A stretch of DNA of 64,000 nt from Clostridiales bacterium (GTDB lineage Bacteria > Bacillota > Clostridia > Saccharofermentanales > Saccharofermentanaceae): the NCBI GenBank assembly GCA_017620475.1, contig JAFZQI010000039.1, positions 62,001 to 126,000 of the forward strand, given 5' to 3'. The position numbers and the translations under genes were made by a program. Shown here in pieces: positions 17,113 through 25,959 of the stretch. The notes beneath the pieces are model-generated. The model was not told the DNA's origin, did not search any database, and saw only the letters and a program-made list of their open reading frames with translations. How positions within the stretch are numbered: position 1 is the stretch's first letter; the number at the start of each line of letters is the position of its first letter.

Positions 17113-19230
17113 TTAGCCGATGAAGCAGTAGCACCAGATGAAGAACAGCATGAGTCCCTGGAACGGAAGGAGCCTTGCAAGGATCGCGATTTTGGGGAGA
17201 TCTTCTTCCGGCTTGGAATCGGATGCAGTATCGGACTCGGCCGCATTAACAGAAGCTGCCGCGGTGCCGGAAGCAACTGCGGTGGCGGAAGTGTGATGGG
17301 CCGGGAAGAAGCGGCCGGGGAATCTTTCGCTTATGAATCTGAAAAGAGTGCTTTCACTGGAGAGCTCCGGGTTTTGGATGATCATGTAGATGAGAAGGAG
17401 AATGGCGATGCCGGAGGCCATCGAGGTGACGACCATATTTGTGTAAGGCGAGAGGTTATAGGCGATACGAGGGAAGGCCGTGCCCTGGTAATTGACCTTG
17501 GAGAAGGTGGCCAGACCGTAGGTGATCATATGAATGCCTTTTTCCCGGAACATGCACTTGATCAAAAGTAACGCTTCCAGTACGATGCCGGCCAGATTCA
17601 AAGCACGTTTTCTGGCGTAGAACGGCAGCAGGATGGAAAAAGCGATGGAAAACATGGTGATCCACTGGGAGTGCCAGATCATGAAGATCATCATGTCAGT
17701 ATACACAGAAAGGATCGTTAGACTGCTTGTGATCAGGAATCCTCGGGAGTTCTTCCCGGAGATGTCTATAAAATAGCAGATCAGACAGATGAATGCATAG
17801 AAAAGCACGAAGAATGAGATGGAGCCGGTGGTTTCGCCGATGAGATACGCGTCAAAGGGAATGTCGAGGGCGACGATGTCCTGGAAGACACCGTAGCTTG
17901 CGCTTCTACAGAAGATGAGGTGCATGAGCGCAGGGACGGAAAGGGCGATACCGAGGTTGATGACGATGTCCCGGATCTTTTTGTTGTAAAGGAGAAGAAG
18001 CGGGATAAATACGACGACCGGTAATGTCTTGACGGCAATGCCGACGGAAATGATCAGCGAGAAGATGCGGTTGCTGCCTTTACCGAAATACAGCATGGCC
18101 CATAGGATCAGGCAAATGTAAATGATGTCGAATTGTCCGAATCCGACGACGGAGTAGATGATGAAGGACGAAGTGAAGAACAGAAGAAGAGAAGTCTTTC
18201 TCTGCTCCTCGGAGACCTCGAAGCGCTTCAGTAATTTGTTCAGAAGGTATGCGGCCAGAATCAAAAGAAGAAGGATCGGGATCTTCATCCAAAGAGCCGT
18301 CCGGCTATAGCGGTAGAACGGGTCGGCGTTCGGCGCGAGGATACGGAAGGGAATGGAGAGCGGAAGAAGGAGAAGGTAAAGAAGCGGACTATAGTTATGG
18401 AGCATCCGGTAATCTGAGGCTGCGTCCGCGACTGAGGCTTCGTAGAGATAGTCATACATCTGATGAATCGGCCGGTCGATGCTTAGCAGCATGTCGCCGC
18501 TTCTGGCGATGCAAAAGAGGTCGAAAAACTGGGAGATGAGAAGGATCGATTCAAGGAGAACAAGCCCGATGACGATTTTGTCGAAGCGGTCGGTTACGGG
18601 AGATAGATCGTTCTTTTTCCGGGAGTGGAGATAGACAGCTATGCAAGCCAGCGCGGCGGACAGAAGGAAGACGATCGTGAAGAAGGACGCGCCGGCACCG
18701 TAATTGTTTCCGTTAATGGACATGGCGGGAGCAGATGTTCCTTTGGCTTCTGCGGGGACCATAAGCTTCGCTTCACCGTCATTGCGGTTTATGACCAGAC
18801 GGAAAGTGTATTCGGTTCCTTTGCTGATCTGCGTGTTCTTCGGGATCGTGAAGATATCGTTCGGCGTGACGATCTTTTTGCTGCAGACGACCTGATCTCC
18901 GCAGAGGAGGTGAAGATCCGCATCGATAGGGGTGGATGCGGTCAGGTCGGCTTTATCCCAGTTGATGTTGATGGAGAAAAGCCGGTCATACGGCATGGTG
19001 AATTGTTCTTCGAAGACGACTCCTGCTTCCGGGACAATATACCCGGCAGTATCTGCGGTGAAATTCGATGCCGGCCTCTGGAAGAGCGTGGAATCCGGAA
19101 GGTAGGTTACGGCAAACAGCCAGCACAGCAGGATACACCCCATTATGAGGGTAAGCGTGATGACGGGACTCTTGGATCGATCAAAGTCTACCGGTTTCGT
19201 ATTCTGTTTTTTCGCTTCCTTAACGATCAT
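17113..19230 (-). CDS. GT-C type membrane glycosyltransferase, paralog 1
   Basis: 705 residues. One N-terminal TM helix, an outside beta-rich domain (about residues 50-180, GNNYGAGASFFT at its end), then about ten TM helices. GFGQFDIIY and KTLPVVVFIPLLLLYNKKI resemble the GQxD and polar loop signatures of polyprenol-phosphate-sugar-dependent GT-C mannosyltransferases (GT39/GT87-like), so transfer of a sugar to an envelope acceptor is inferred. An Ala/Ser-rich loop precedes the last helix, and the protein ends in WCYCFIG, as in its two neighbours. AGGAG precedes the ATG; the stop of the upstream paralog is 14 bases away, so the two are co-transcribed. Confidence 0.8.
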   Translation of the reverse strand: MIVKEAKKQNTKPVDFDRSKSPVITLTLIMGCILLCWLFAVTYLPDSTLFQRPASNFTADTAGYIVPEAGVVFEEQFTMPYDRLFSININWDKADLTASTPIDADLHLLCGDQVVCSKKIVTPNDIFTIPKNTQISKGTEYTFRLVINRNDGEAKLMVPAEAKGTSAPAMSINGNNYGAGASFFTIVFLLSAALACIAVYLHSRKKNDLSPVTDRFDKIVIGLVLLESILLISQFFDLFCIARSGDMLLSIDRPIHQMYDYLYEASVADAASDYRMLHNYSPLLYLLLLPLSIPFRILAPNADPFYRYSRTALWMKIPILLLLILAAYLLNKLLKRFEVSEEQRKTSLLLFFTSSFIIYSVVGFGQFDIIYICLILWAMLYFGKGSNRIFSLIISVGIAVKTLPVVVFIPLLLLYNKKIRDIVINLGIALSVPALMHLIFCRSASYGVFQDIVALDIPFDAYLIGETTGSISFFVLFYAFICLICYFIDISGKNSRGFLITSSLTILSVYTDMMIFMIWHSQWITMFSIAFSILLPFYARKRALNLAGIVLEALLLIKCMFREKGIHMITYGLATFSKVNYQGTAFPRIAYNLSPYTNMVVTSMASGIAILLLIYMIIQNPELSSESTLFRFISERFPGRFFPAHHTSATAVASGTAAASVNAAESDTASDSKPEEDLPKIAILARLLPFQGLMLFFIWCYCFIG

Positions 19231-19244
19231 CCGTTTCTCCTATT

Positions 19245-21248
19245 TTACCCGATGAAGCAGTAGCACCATACGAAGAACAAAAGCACACACTGGAAAGGAA
19301 CGAGCCTTAGCAGGATCTCGGTCATCGGTAAGGTGTCGCTTATCTCGGCAGCTGGAGCCGGAACGGTTTTCTTTTCGGAAGAAGCTACGGCCGGGTTCTT
19401 TTCGCTAGGAGCCTGGGCCAAGTTCTTTTCGCATGGAATATGGCGGATCAGATAAAACAGAAGGAAGAATGAGGTGCCGACATAGATCGAGGTGACGACG
19501 GTGCCGACATATGGCGATATGTTGGACATCATGCGCGCGAAGGTCGTGCCGGAGTAATACATGGAACCGGTGAGTAATCCGTTCGAGAGCATTTTGATGT
19601 CCGGACCTTTGATCAGGTTCTTGATGAGAAGTAAACATTCGGTCACGATGACCACCAGGTTCAGGTTGGTCAGATTCTTGTAGAACGGAAGGACGATGGC
19701 CAGGATGACGCAGTACATGGTCAGCCACTGCGGATGCCATGTCGTCATGAAGGAGAGCATTGCCGTGTAGACGGAGAGGATCACCAGTCCGCTATAAAGC
19801 AGTACATCGCGGCGCGGAGCTTCCGATATGTTTACGAAATAGCAGATCAGGCAGATCAGGGCATAGGCAATTACAAAGAGTGAGAGATACGTGCCTTTGA
19901 CGCCCATGAGATATTCCGCGAAGGGATAGTCCAGAGAAACGATATCCTGGATGACGCCGTATTTGGTACCCATGCAGAAGATGATGTACATGAGCGCGGG
20001 GAAGCCGAGGGCGATCCCGAGGTTGATGACGATGTCCCGGATCTTCTTGTTGTAAAGGAGGATCAGCGGGATAAAGGCAATGATCGGGAGCGTTTTGAAG
20101 GCGATTCCGATGGAGATGATCAGGGAGAATATGCGGTTGTTCCCTTTGCCGTAGTATTGCAGGGCCCAAAGGAAGATGCAGACATAGATGATGTCGAGCT
20201 GGCCGAAGCCGGTGACGGAATAGATGATGAAAGACGAGGTGAAGTAAAGCAGGATGGTGAACGTCTTCTGCTTGGCGGAACAGGCGTATTTGTCCATGAG
20301 TTTACCAATCAGATAGGCCCCGAGAAGGAGGAGCAGAAGGATGATGAGATTGAGCATCATCGAGAATCTTCCGTAACGGAAATCCGGCTCGGCGTTGGGC
20401 ATGAGGAGCTTGAACGGAAGTTCCAGAAGCGCCATCAGCAGGTATAGAAGAGGGCTGTAATTGTGGAGCATCCGGAAGTCAGAGGCTTCGTCGTAAACCG
20501 ATGCATCGTAGAGATAGTCGTAGAAGCGGTTGATAGGCTTATTGCTGCTTAGGATCATGTCGCTGCTTCTGGCGATGCAGAAGAGGTCGAAGTACTGGGA
20601 GATCATCAGGAGGGATTCGAGGACGACGATGCCGATGATCACCTTGTCAAAAAGGTCGACGGTGGTGGAAAACGCGTCCTTGTTTTTCCCGTGGTAGTAG
20701 ACCGCGAAGAGGGCGATTCCTGAAGACAGGAGAAGGAAGATCGTGAAGAAGGACTTGGTTCCTGCGCCGTAATTGTTGCCGTTGAATGTGAGCATCGGCG
20801 TTTCTCCGTCCGCGGGAAGCAGAAGGATCGCGCCGCCATCGTTATTGTTTACTGTGATGCGGAAGGTGCACACGGCGCTCCGCTCAAGCTTGGTGTTTTT
20901 GGGAAGGGTGAAATTCTCGTTAGGTGTGACGATCTTCTGACTATGGATGACCGTTCCGTTGGAGATCAGTTCAAGGGTCATGTCGATACGGGAAGAGGTA
21001 AGAAGACTGTCTTTGTCCCATTCCGTGGTGATGGAAAAGAGGCGTTCGAAGGGCATGCGGAAGGCGGCTTCGTATGTGTCGCCCGGTGCGGGAACGACCT
21101 GCCTTGTCGGTGTGTCTTCGGCATAGTTGGCCGCCGGACGCGAAAAGATCGTTGATCCGGGAAGGATATATACGGCAAATACCCAGAATAAAAGAATGCA
21201 GACTGCCGCGATAGCCAGCGGCAGAATGTGGCGATTCGATTTGGACAT
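19245..21248 (-). CDS. GT-C type membrane glycosyltransferase, paralog 2
   Basis: 667 residues, the same layout as its neighbours: TM1, an outside domain with FDSxxx-like 'PFERLFSI' and NNNDG motifs, then many TM helices. GFGQLDIIYVCIFLWAL and FKTLPIIAFIPLILLYNKKI are nearly identical to paralogs 1 and 3, and the tail is LVPFQCVLLFFVWCYCFIG. Near the C terminus a repeated SEKNPAxAxSEK linker varies from the paralogs. It has its own promoter (21297-21325) that is a near copy of the one in front of paralog 3. Probably adds a sugar to a lipid- or polymer-linked acceptor outside the membrane (inference). Confidence 0.8.
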   Translation of the reverse strand: MSKSNRHILPLAIAAVCILLFWVFAVYILPGSTIFSRPAANYAEDTPTRQVVPAPGDTYEAAFRMPFERLFSITTEWDKDSLLTSSRIDMTLELISNGTVIHSQKIVTPNENFTLPKNTKLERSAVCTFRITVNNNDGGAILLLPADGETPMLTFNGNNYGAGTKSFFTIFLLLSSGIALFAVYYHGKNKDAFSTTVDLFDKVIIGIVVLESLLMISQYFDLFCIARSSDMILSSNKPINRFYDYLYDASVYDEASDFRMLHNYSPLLYLLMALLELPFKLLMPNAEPDFRYGRFSMMLNLIILLLLLLGAYLIGKLMDKYACSAKQKTFTILLYFTSSFIIYSVTGFGQLDIIYVCIFLWALQYYGKGNNRIFSLIISIGIAFKTLPIIAFIPLILLYNKKIRDIVINLGIALGFPALMYIIFCMGTKYGVIQDIVSLDYPFAEYLMGVKGTYLSLFVIAYALICLICYFVNISEAPRRDVLLYSGLVILSVYTAMLSFMTTWHPQWLTMYCVILAIVLPFYKNLTNLNLVVIVTECLLLIKNLIKGPDIKMLSNGLLTGSMYYSGTTFARMMSNISPYVGTVVTSIYVGTSFFLLFYLIRHIPCEKNLAQAPSEKNPAVASSEKKTVPAPAAEISDTLPMTEILLRLVPFQCVLLFFVWCYCFIG

Positions 21249-21296
21249 GCAAGAATACCTCTCTTCTTGTATCGATCAGAAAACCTTTACCACGTA

Positions 21297-21325
21297 ATGA
21301 TACAACAAACAGGGGATGTTCTCAA
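21297..21325 (-). promoter_or_regulatory. Promoter of glycosyltransferase paralog 2
   Basis: On the minus strand TTGAGA (complement of 21320-21325), 17-bp spacer, TATCAT (complement of 21297-21302). The hexamers, spacing and about 85 bases of leader match the promoter at 23362-23390. Confidence 0.75.
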
Positions 21326-21369
21326 TAAACGACTGCAAGGAGCGGGGACGGTGAGAAAAGAGGCGGCCG

Positions 21370-23313
21370 TCAGCCGGTAAAGCAGTAGCACCAGACGTAA
21401 AGCAGGAGCAGGCACTGGAAAGGTACAAGCCTTGCCAGAAACTCCAGCCGGGAAAGGGTTTGCGGTTCGGTCTGAAGAGCGCCTTCAGTGCTTTTGCAGC
21501 GGTCAGGGTTCTTTACGATCATGTACACGAGGAGGCAAACCGCCACACCGGCGCACATGGAGGTCACGACGCGATCTGCGTGAGGCGAGATGTTGTTTGC
21601 GACTTCACGAAGATAGGTGCCGGAAACATTGATCGTTGACATGGTCAGTATTCCGTACGAAAGCACATGGGTGCCGAGTTCGACGATGGCGACCTTGATG
21701 AGAAGGAGGGTTTCCAGCGCGAAAGCGGCGAGATGGAGGCTTTTGAATTTCGTGTAAAACGGCAGGAGGATCGCAAGCGAGATCGCGTACATCGTCATCC
21801 ACTGCGGATGCCATGTCATGAATACGAGCATATCGGTGTAGACCGCGAGGATCACGAGTGTACCGTACATCAGGGTCGTGCGCTGGTCTTTTCCGGAAAT
21901 GTCGACGAAATATGCCACCACGCATATTGCCGTGTACGCGAAAACGAAGAAGGAGATCTTGTCGACGGATACGCCCATCAGATAGTTGGAGAAGGGGAAC
22001 TCGCGGTTGGCGATGTCCAGGAGAATGCCGTACCTCGTTCCCAGGCAGAATATTCCGTAGAGAAGTCCGGGGATACTAAGTGAAATCAAAAGGTTGATGA
22101 GGATGTCTTTGACCTTCTTGTTATAAAGCAGGATCAGAGGGATGCACGCCATGATGGGGAAGGCTTTGAAAGCGATACCCACAGACATGACGAGTGCGAA
22201 GATACGGTTGTTGCCGAGTCCGTAATAACGCAGTGCGTACAGGAATATGCAGAAATAGATGATGTCGAGCTGGCCGAAACCGGGCACGGCGTAGAGGATG
22301 TATGACGACGTGAAAAAGAGAAGCACGGTGGTCTTTCTCTGGGCGTCAGAGCATTTCGCGTTCTTCAGTAAACCGTTGAGCAAATGTGCGGCGAGAAGCC
22401 ATAAGAGGAAAACGACGAGTTTGATGAACATGGCGGTCGTGCCGTAGCGGGTCGTCGGGTCGGCGCCGGGCATAAGCCTTGCGGGGAGCGACAGGATCGC
22501 GGCGACGATATAAAGGAGCGGGCTGTAGTTGTGCAGCATCCTGTATTCGGAGGGCTCATCGATGATCGATGCGTCATAAAGGTAATCGTAGAAACGGTGG
22601 AAAGGTTTGTCACTGCTGAGGATCATGTCTCCGGTCCTGGCGATGCAGAAGTGGTCGAAGAAGAAGGAGATCATCAGGATGGATTCCAGCGCTACGAGGC
22701 CGATGACCAGCTTGTCGAACTGGTCAAGCATCGGCGCGAGCGGATCCTTCGCGCTCTCGTGAACGAATATAGTGACCATGGCGACCAGCCCGGAAAGAAA
22801 CCAGAAGACAGTGAAGAATGTGGCGCCGGCACCGTAGTTATCGCCATTGAATGTCAGGCACGGAGCCGCGCTTGCCTTGTGGCTTAACATGGAGGCCCCG
22901 TAATCGTTGCTGTTAACGACGATGCGGAAAGTAAACGCCGCGTCCTTTTCCAGCCTCAGTCCTTTTGGAATCGAAAAGGACTCGTTGGGGGTTTGGATCT
23001 TCTTACTGTAGACGACCTGACCATTGGAAAGAAGCTGCATGTCGAAGTCGATGAGCGGCGCCTCGATGAGGTTCATTTCCTCCCACTGCATCTCGATGGA
23101 GAATAGGCGCTCGAAGGGGAGGTAAAACGAGTCTTCGTACACGTTGCCCTTTGCGGGTACGATATACTGTGTTTCGGAGCGGCTGTTGTAGTTGGCTACC
23201 GGACGGGAAAAGATCGATGCGCCGGGAAAAAGGTAGACGGCCACGGCCCAGAATACGATGAGACAGACAGCCATGATTGCCATTGTCAGAGTGAGACGTT
23301 TCGATTTGGACAT
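21370..23313 (-). CDS. GT-C type membrane glycosyltransferase, paralog 3
   Basis: 647 residues, third copy of the family. N-terminal MSKSKRLTLTM leads into TM1; the outside domain (about 40-165) has PFERLFSIEMQWEE and ends at GDNYGAGATFFT. Conserved membrane motifs: RTGDMILSSDKP, RMLHNYSPLLY, FTSSYILYAVPGFGQLDIIY, FKAFPIMACIPLILLYNKKV. It ends in LLLYVWCYCFTG. The region between this gene and paralog 2 holds a duplicated promoter, which implies the three genes arose by tandem duplication including their leader. Acceptor and donor sugars are unknown. Confidence 0.8.
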   Translation of the reverse strand: MSKSKRLTLTMAIMAVCLIVFWAVAVYLFPGASIFSRPVANYNSRSETQYIVPAKGNVYEDSFYLPFERLFSIEMQWEEMNLIEAPLIDFDMQLLSNGQVVYSKKIQTPNESFSIPKGLRLEKDAAFTFRIVVNSNDYGASMLSHKASAAPCLTFNGDNYGAGATFFTVFWFLSGLVAMVTIFVHESAKDPLAPMLDQFDKLVIGLVALESILMISFFFDHFCIARTGDMILSSDKPFHRFYDYLYDASIIDEPSEYRMLHNYSPLLYIVAAILSLPARLMPGADPTTRYGTTAMFIKLVVFLLWLLAAHLLNGLLKNAKCSDAQRKTTVLLFFTSSYILYAVPGFGQLDIIYFCIFLYALRYYGLGNNRIFALVMSVGIAFKAFPIMACIPLILLYNKKVKDILINLLISLSIPGLLYGIFCLGTRYGILLDIANREFPFSNYLMGVSVDKISFFVFAYTAICVVAYFVDISGKDQRTTLMYGTLVILAVYTDMLVFMTWHPQWMTMYAISLAILLPFYTKFKSLHLAAFALETLLLIKVAIVELGTHVLSYGILTMSTINVSGTYLREVANNISPHADRVVTSMCAGVAVCLLVYMIVKNPDRCKSTEGALQTEPQTLSRLEFLARLVPFQCLLLLYVWCYCFTG

Positions 23314-23361
23314 GCCGGAATACCTCTTTTCTTGTATCGATCAGAAATCCTTTCCCACGTA

Positions 23362-23390
23362 ATGATACAACAAACAGGGGCGGTTCTCAA
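23362..23390 (-). promoter_or_regulatory. Promoter of glycosyltransferase paralog 3
   Basis: TTGAGA (complement of 23385-23390), 17-bp spacer, TATCAT (complement of 23362-23367). The leader to the ATG, with its GAGGTA ribosome site, is almost the same as in front of paralog 2. Confidence 0.75.
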
Positions 23391-23507
23391 TAAATGCGTG
23401 ATGGATGGGGAGGTGAGGGCGGCGGACGGCGCGTCAAGGTGAAGACGCCCGGATTTGACTGCATCAAGATGAAGGTGCCCGGCTCTGCTCTGGCGAAGAG
23501 GTGCCTT

Positions 23508-24887
23508 TTATTTGACGATGTTTTTGACCCACATGCCGCTTCGTACCAGGAAAAAGGCAATCAGGCACTTGATGACTTCGAGGCTTCGGACGATGGCGAG
23601 CATCCAGGTGACGGATACACTGGTGTACCGGCTCAGGTAATAGGCGGTCGTGACCGCGATGAGCCAGGTATACCCGCAATCGAAAAGCACTGTGATCATG
23701 GTGTTTCCGCCGGACCTTAGGATGAAGTACGACGCGTGGGTGTATGAGCAGAAGGGCATCATTACGGCGGAGATCATGATGAATCCTCGGGCGAGATGGC
23801 GGATGTAGTCGCTGGTGTTATATAGCAGCGGGAATACCGGTGAGATCGCCAGCATGATCGTGCCGAAAAGAATACCGCAGAAGACAGTCACGCGGCGCAT
23901 GGCTTTGGCTTTCTGCATAGCCTCGTCGAGATTTCCGGCGCCGAGGATGTGGCCCATCATGATGCCGACGGCTTCACCCATGGCGATGAAGGCGACGCCC
24001 ATGAGATTCCATAGTGTGGATTCGATGTTCAGCGCGGCGACGGAATCAAGGCTTCTGTAGGAGTAGCACTGGTTGATGACCGTCATGCCGAGCGACCAGA
24101 AAGCCTCGTTGGCCATGAGCGGAACGGCCTTAAAGAAAAACTTGGTGACCAGTTCTTTTGGAATCTTGAAATTGGAAAAAGCACCGCTGATGAACGGGAA
24201 CACTTCGGCGTGTTTGCCGGTGTAGATGATCAGGATCGCCAGTTCAACGAAACGTGAGATGACGGTGGCGATGGCTGCACCGGTTGCGCCGAGCGCCGGG
24301 AGTCCGAAGTATCCATAGATCAGGAGGAAGTTGCCGATGAGGTTGACAAAGATGGCGCATAGCGAGGCGACCATGGGAACTTTGGTGCGGCCGAGGTCCT
24401 TGAGTGTGCCGGCGTAGGCCTGGGTCAATCCGATCGGAATCAGACTGATGAGTATGACGCGCATGTAATCGATGCCGATCTTCAGGGTTTCTGCGGCGTC
24501 GGCCGGATCACCTTCTCCCAGGAGGAACAGGTTGATCAGGTAGGGCGAGCAGAGTGCGAAGATCAGGACGCAGATCGATGCGAGTATGGTGTTGAATACG
24601 ATTTTGAATCGGAATGTCTGGCGGATGCCGTCGGTGTCGCCTTTTCCGTGGTACTGCGCGGTGAAGATGCCGACGCCTGCGGTGGCGCCGAAGATCACGA
24701 GGTAGAAGACAAAAATCAGCTGGTTGGCGATGGCCACGCCGGAAAGCGCGTTTGTGCCGACCGCGCCGATCATGAGATTGTCGAGGAGGTTGACGAAATT
24801 CGATATGCCGTTCTGCACCATCATGGGGATGGCGATCATGAGCAGCTTCTTATATAATTCATAATTATTATTATTCTTCTTAAGCAT
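23508..24887 (-). CDS. MATE-family efflux transporter
   Basis: 459 residues, about 12 TM helices in two MatE halves, the full family length. NFVNLLDNLMIGAVGTNALSGVAIANQLIF in the first half and the GEAVGIMMGHILGAGN repeat in the second are characteristic. It probably exports a drug or metabolite in exchange for Na+ or H+. The N terminus MLKKNNNNYELYKK is preceded by a tiny open frame (24880-24915) that copies the MLKKN start and whose stop overlaps this ATG. A second MATE gene is at 34032-35459 and belongs to a different subgroup. Confidence 0.92.
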   Translation of the reverse strand: MLKKNNNNYELYKKLLMIAIPMMVQNGISNFVNLLDNLMIGAVGTNALSGVAIANQLIFVFYLVIFGATAGVGIFTAQYHGKGDTDGIRQTFRFKIVFNTILASICVLIFALCSPYLINLFLLGEGDPADAAETLKIGIDYMRVILISLIPIGLTQAYAGTLKDLGRTKVPMVASLCAIFVNLIGNFLLIYGYFGLPALGATGAAIATVISRFVELAILIIYTGKHAEVFPFISGAFSNFKIPKELVTKFFFKAVPLMANEAFWSLGMTVINQCYSYRSLDSVAALNIESTLWNLMGVAFIAMGEAVGIMMGHILGAGNLDEAMQKAKAMRRVTVFCGILFGTIMLAISPVFPLLYNTSDYIRHLARGFIMISAVMMPFCSYTHASYFILRSGGNTMITVLFDCGYTWLIAVTTAYYLSRYTSVSVTWMLAIVRSLEVIKCLIAFFLVRSGMWVKNIVK

Positions 24888-24915
24888 AATTCAATTCTGT
24901 ATTCTTCTTGAGCAT
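24880..24915 (-). CDS. 11-codon leader peptide overlapping the MATE start
   Basis: ATG at 24915 encodes MLKKNTELNYA and stops at TAA 24880-24882, which overlaps the ATG of the MATE gene (24885-24887). The first five codons duplicate the MATE N terminus, so it probably arose from a 28-bp tandem duplication of the start region. There is only a weak ribosome site. Translation has to be shown. Confidence 0.4.
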   Translation of the reverse strand: MLKKNTELNYA

Positions 24916-24942
24916 AGATGTCTCACTTAAGCGCGGGTGCCT

Positions 24943-24971
24943 ATTGTAGCAGATTTACCGCGCATGCACAA
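24943..24971 (-). promoter_or_regulatory. Promoter of the MATE gene
   Basis: TTGTGC (complement of 24966-24971), 17-bp spacer, TACAAT (complement of 24943-24948). Transcription would begin just ahead of the leader peptide. Confidence 0.65.
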
Positions 24972-25075
24972 TACACCGCCGGTTTAAACGGGCGGTTTGC
25001 GGTTGTTCGTTTTTTCTTCACATGAACGCGCCGTGTTGCTGCTTTAAAAAATGCACGAAAGCCGAAGCCGAAATT

Positions 25076-25285
25076 TCATGCGGCACAGAGGTTTTCGAGA
25101 ATGCCGCTGATCTGGCTTTGAAAGTACGAAAGCCGCGGCGGCCTGTCGCTCCTTTCAAATGTGAAGAGAATGTCCGATCCGGGAATCATGCCGCTATTGG
25201 TATAGATTCGGATCTTGGTCATGGCTTTGTTGAAATAACTCGGATCGTCCATCATACCAAAATGTTCACCGCAGATGTCACCGGA
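25076..25285 (-). pseudogene. C-terminal remnant of a clostridial hypothetical protein
   Basis: The minus strand has a coding-like stretch of 69 residues with no intact N-terminal part. It includes GEHFGMMDDPSYFNKAMTKI, then MIPGSDILFTFE, and ends ISGILENLCAA. I recall the pattern EHxGMxDxPxY...PGxxLIxTFE from the C termini of clostridial hypothetical proteins with a nuclease-like domain; this is memory, not a search. Upstream (25290-25430) the frame runs into low-complexity G-rich repeats and meets a stop near 25440, so the gene appears truncated. The plus-strand frame over the same bases looks like a shadow. Confidence 0.4.
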
Positions 25286-25578
25286 TTTGACAATTTGGTG
25301 ACAGATTTGGTGAAGGTTGAAGTGGGTGTGGTGAAGAGGGCGGTTGTGGGGCTGGAGGGTGCGGATGAAGCTGCGAGGTGGAGGGTGCGGATGAGGATGG
25401 AGATGAAGCTGCGGGGGACAGTTCTTTTAAGAAAGAATTAAGGATTAGATAAGAGATAATTCAAGCATTTTGGTTAGGTAAGCGGTATTCTTTTATTGTG
25501 GATACGGCGGGAAAAGCACTGGGAAACGGCGCTTTGGCGGGCACACAGGGGATCTTTGAAAAAGTTTGCAATATTGTG

Positions 25579-25609
25579 TTGACATCTAATATTATACGCC
25601 GTATAATAT
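25579..25609 (+). promoter_or_regulatory. Consensus promoter with PadR operator palindrome
   Basis: TTGACA (25579-25584), 17-bp spacer, TATAAT (25602-25607): a perfect sigma-A promoter. ATATTATAC-GCC-GTATAATAT (25589-25609) is a perfect inverted repeat with 9-bp arms covering the spacer and -10. A bound PadR dimer would block RNA polymerase, so autoregulation by the gene at 25642 is inferred. Confidence 0.85.
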
Positions 25610-25641
25610 AGCCAACGATACAATATGAAAGGAGGAATAGT

Positions 25642-25959
25642 ATGTTATTCCAATTAGGTTCAACTTTATTGGATGCCTGTGTACTGGCCGTTCTCCACAA
25701 GGGAGATGCGTATGGGTATACACTTACGCAGCAGGTCAAGACGGTGCTGGATATTTCTGAGTCGACACTTTATCCGGTACTGCGCAGACTCCAGAAGGAA
25801 GATGCACTTGAAACTTATGACGAGCCGTATCAGGGGCGAAACCGAAGGTATTACCGCATTACTGAGAAAGGCAAGGAACTATATACTTACTACTTTAACG
25901 AGTGGAACAATTACAAGAATTCCGTTGATTCATTATTAGGAGGGGCCAACAATGAATAA
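25642..25959 (+). CDS. PadR-family transcriptional regulator
   Basis: 105 residues, the short PadR type. LDACVLAVLHKGDAYGYTLTQQV is the start of the winged helix, ISESTLYPVLRRLQKEDALE the recognition helix, and RRYYRITEKGKELY the wing. AAAGGAGG precedes the ATG. It overlaps the DUF1700 gene by 8 bases and is the first gene of a PadR/DUF1700/DUF4097 operon, a common Firmicute membrane-stress module. The palindrome in its promoter is the likely operator. Confidence 0.93.
   Translation: MLFQLGSTLLDACVLAVLHKGDAYGYTLTQQVKTVLDISESTLYPVLRRLQKEDALETYDEPYQGRNRRYYRITEKGKELYTYYFNEWNNYKNSVDSLLGGANNE

Noticed and set aside
25022..25441. 139-codon plus-strand open frame
   Set aside because: Opposite a coding-like minus-strand remnant, low-complexity C terminus and no ribosome site.
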